Assembly (NCBI RefSeq): GCF_009602705.1
Contig: NZ_VSWH01000001.1
Span: 4,699,001 to 4,763,000, forward strand
Length of the DNA: 64,000 nucleotides
Source of the DNA: Chryseobacterium vaccae
GTDB lineage: Bacteria > Bacteroidota > Bacteroidia > Flavobacteriales > Weeksellaceae
Reading direction: 5' to 3'
Shown here one piece after another: positions 63,154 to 64,000 of the stretch (position 1 is its first letter; every line of letters starts with the position of its first letter). Below the pieces are notes generated by a model that saw only the letters and a list, made by a program, of their open reading frames with translations, was not told where the DNA came from and ran no database searches. The translations under genes were made by a program, and so were the position numbers.

Positions 63154-64000
63154 ATGAAATTAATAAGTGTATATACGAGTTCTTTCAAAGGGCTTTCGGA
63201 AGAGAGCTGGATGCTGGCGCTGGTTATGCTTATTAACCGTGCGGGTTCTATGGTGCTTCCTTTTTTAGGAGTCTATATGACAGCCCATTTGCATTTCACT
63301 ATTGAAAATTCCGGGATTGTTCTGAGCTTTTTCGGAATAGGATCTGTACTGGGTTCCTGGCTGGGAGGTATGATTACAGATAAGGTCGGAGAATACCGGG
63401 TACAAAGCCTGAGTCTGCTCCTCAGTGTTCCTTTATTCTGCCTGATTCCTCTTTTTAAGACAGAAGCCGGTCTTGCCGCTATTATTTTAGCTCAGAGTAT
63501 TGTCAGCGAGATGTTTCGCCCTGCCAATTCGGTAGCCATTACGAAATATGCCAAACCTGAAAATATAACCAGAGCATTTTCACTGAATAGAATGGCCGTG
63601 AATCTCGGGTTTTCGATAGGACCTGCTTTAGGCGGAATCTTATCAGCTATTTCCTATGAGTTTTTATTCTTCAGTAATGCATTGGCTGCACTGCTGGCTG
63701 GATTGTTATATATCACGTTCTTCAAAGAACGAAATAAGCAGGCTGTAAAAGAAACTAAAAAAGTAAAGGAAGCTATTGCCGTTAAAAAAGAAAACTCGCC
63801 CTACCGTGACCGTAAATTTCTGATCTACTGTTTTTTCTGTATGCTTTTTTCTATGTGTTTCTTTCAGCTGTTCAGTACATTAACTATATTTTATAAAGAT
63901 ACGGCTCATCTGAGCCAGCAGAATATCGGATATATTCTCGGATACAGTGGCTTCCTGATCGTTTTGCTTGAAATGGGATTTGTACAGATCGCAGAAAAAT
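63154..64000 (+). CDS. MFS transporter, 3' truncated by the window edge
   Basis: From ATG 63154 the frame is open to the end of the window (282 codons). Hydrophobic helices alternate as in the first seven or so helices of a 12-helix major facilitator. Motif A is GSWLGGMITDKVGEYR between helices 2 and 3, and MFRPANSVAI and GFSIGPALGGIL follow in helices 4-5. The layout resembles drug-efflux MFS proteins of the MdtH type; the substrate is unknown. The start gives a short cytoplasmic N-terminus, as expected. Confidence 0.85.
   Translation, partial: MKLISVYTSSFKGLSEESWMLALVMLINRAGSMVLPFLGVYMTAHLHFTIENSGIVLSFFGIGSVLGSWLGGMITDKVGEYRVQSLSLLLSVPLFCLIPLFKTEAGLAAIILAQSIVSEMFRPANSVAITKYAKPENITRAFSLNRMAVNLGFSIGPALGGILSAISYEFLFFSNALAALLAGLLYITFFKERNKQAVKETKKVKEAIAVKKENSPYRDRKFLIYCFFCMLFSMCFFQLFSTLTIFYKDTAHLSQQNIGYILGYSGFLIVLLEMGFVQIAEK

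Noticed and set aside
1..64000. CRISPR array, prophage or transposase
   Set aside because: No regularly spaced direct repeats and no integrase, capsid, Cas or transposase protein was seen. The repeats found are intergenic and non-coding.

Overview
The window looks like a chromosomal segment of a Chryseobacterium-type bacterium (Bacteroidota, Flavobacteriia, Weeksellaceae). The evidence is low GC with A/T-rich intergenic DNA, two SusC/SusD pairs, Bacteroidota-type -7 boxes (TAnnTTTG) ahead of many genes, a GG-leader peptide of the kind common in Chryseobacterium, and a grasp-with-spasm peptide locus. The genus is inferred from protein style, not from a search. I see no phage, plasmid backbone, transposase, CRISPR array or rRNA.

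Layout. 1-4.5 kb: tail of a truncated gene, a small acidic protein, an exported M1 aminopeptidase and an HMG-CoA synthase. 4.9-9.2 kb: first SusC/SusD pair. 9.3-14.2 kb: an aldehyde/alcohol module (AraC regulator, aldehyde dehydrogenase, zinc alcohol dehydrogenase, DUF779 protein). 14.3-25.5 kb: housekeeping and envelope genes (DAACS symporter, DnaJ/CbpM pair, CBS-like enzyme, FtsX-type permease, NamZ-type glycosidase, thioredoxin operon, esterase, Crp regulator, acetyltransferase). 25.8-35.6 kb: a sensor kinase, a secreted metalloprotease, a second SusC/SusD pair and a LytTR response regulator, so the two-component pair brackets the uptake operon. 35.8-40.3 kb: seven same-strand genes of mostly unknown function, including a SMI1/KNR4 protein and two or three paralogues; this resembles a store of toxin-immunity genes. 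40.4-45.7 kb: TPR protein, AraC regulator, S41 peptidase and a hydrolase.

45.8-49.3 kb (minus strand) is the most interesting part: a grasp-with-spasm RiPP operon. It runs precursor peptide, a hairpin, a secreted protein, ATP-grasp ligase, an unreported 51-aa ORF coupled by ATGA overlap, then a SPASM-domain protein that lacks the radical-SAM cysteine triad. 49.5-50.3 kb holds two tRNA-Phe genes in a 162-bp direct duplication. 50.4-55.8 kb carries an OlsF-like acyltransferase, aspartate kinase, fructose-1,6-bisphosphatase and MenC, followed by an unlisted 55-aa, six-cysteine bacteriocin-like peptide. 56.8-64 kb holds an esterase, GlnRS, oleate hydratase with its AraC neighbour, and the start of an MFS transporter.

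Non-coding structure is rich. A 31-bp motif occurs four times, always 5-23 bp downstream of a stop codon and always in the same orientation relative to that gene; at least two copies are the head of a longer 150-175-bp element. Two GC-rich structured islands, a dispersed A/T repeat interrupted by a perfect hairpin, and a perfect 26-bp palindrome directly after a stop codon are also present. All functional calls come from reading motifs by eye; no database search was run.
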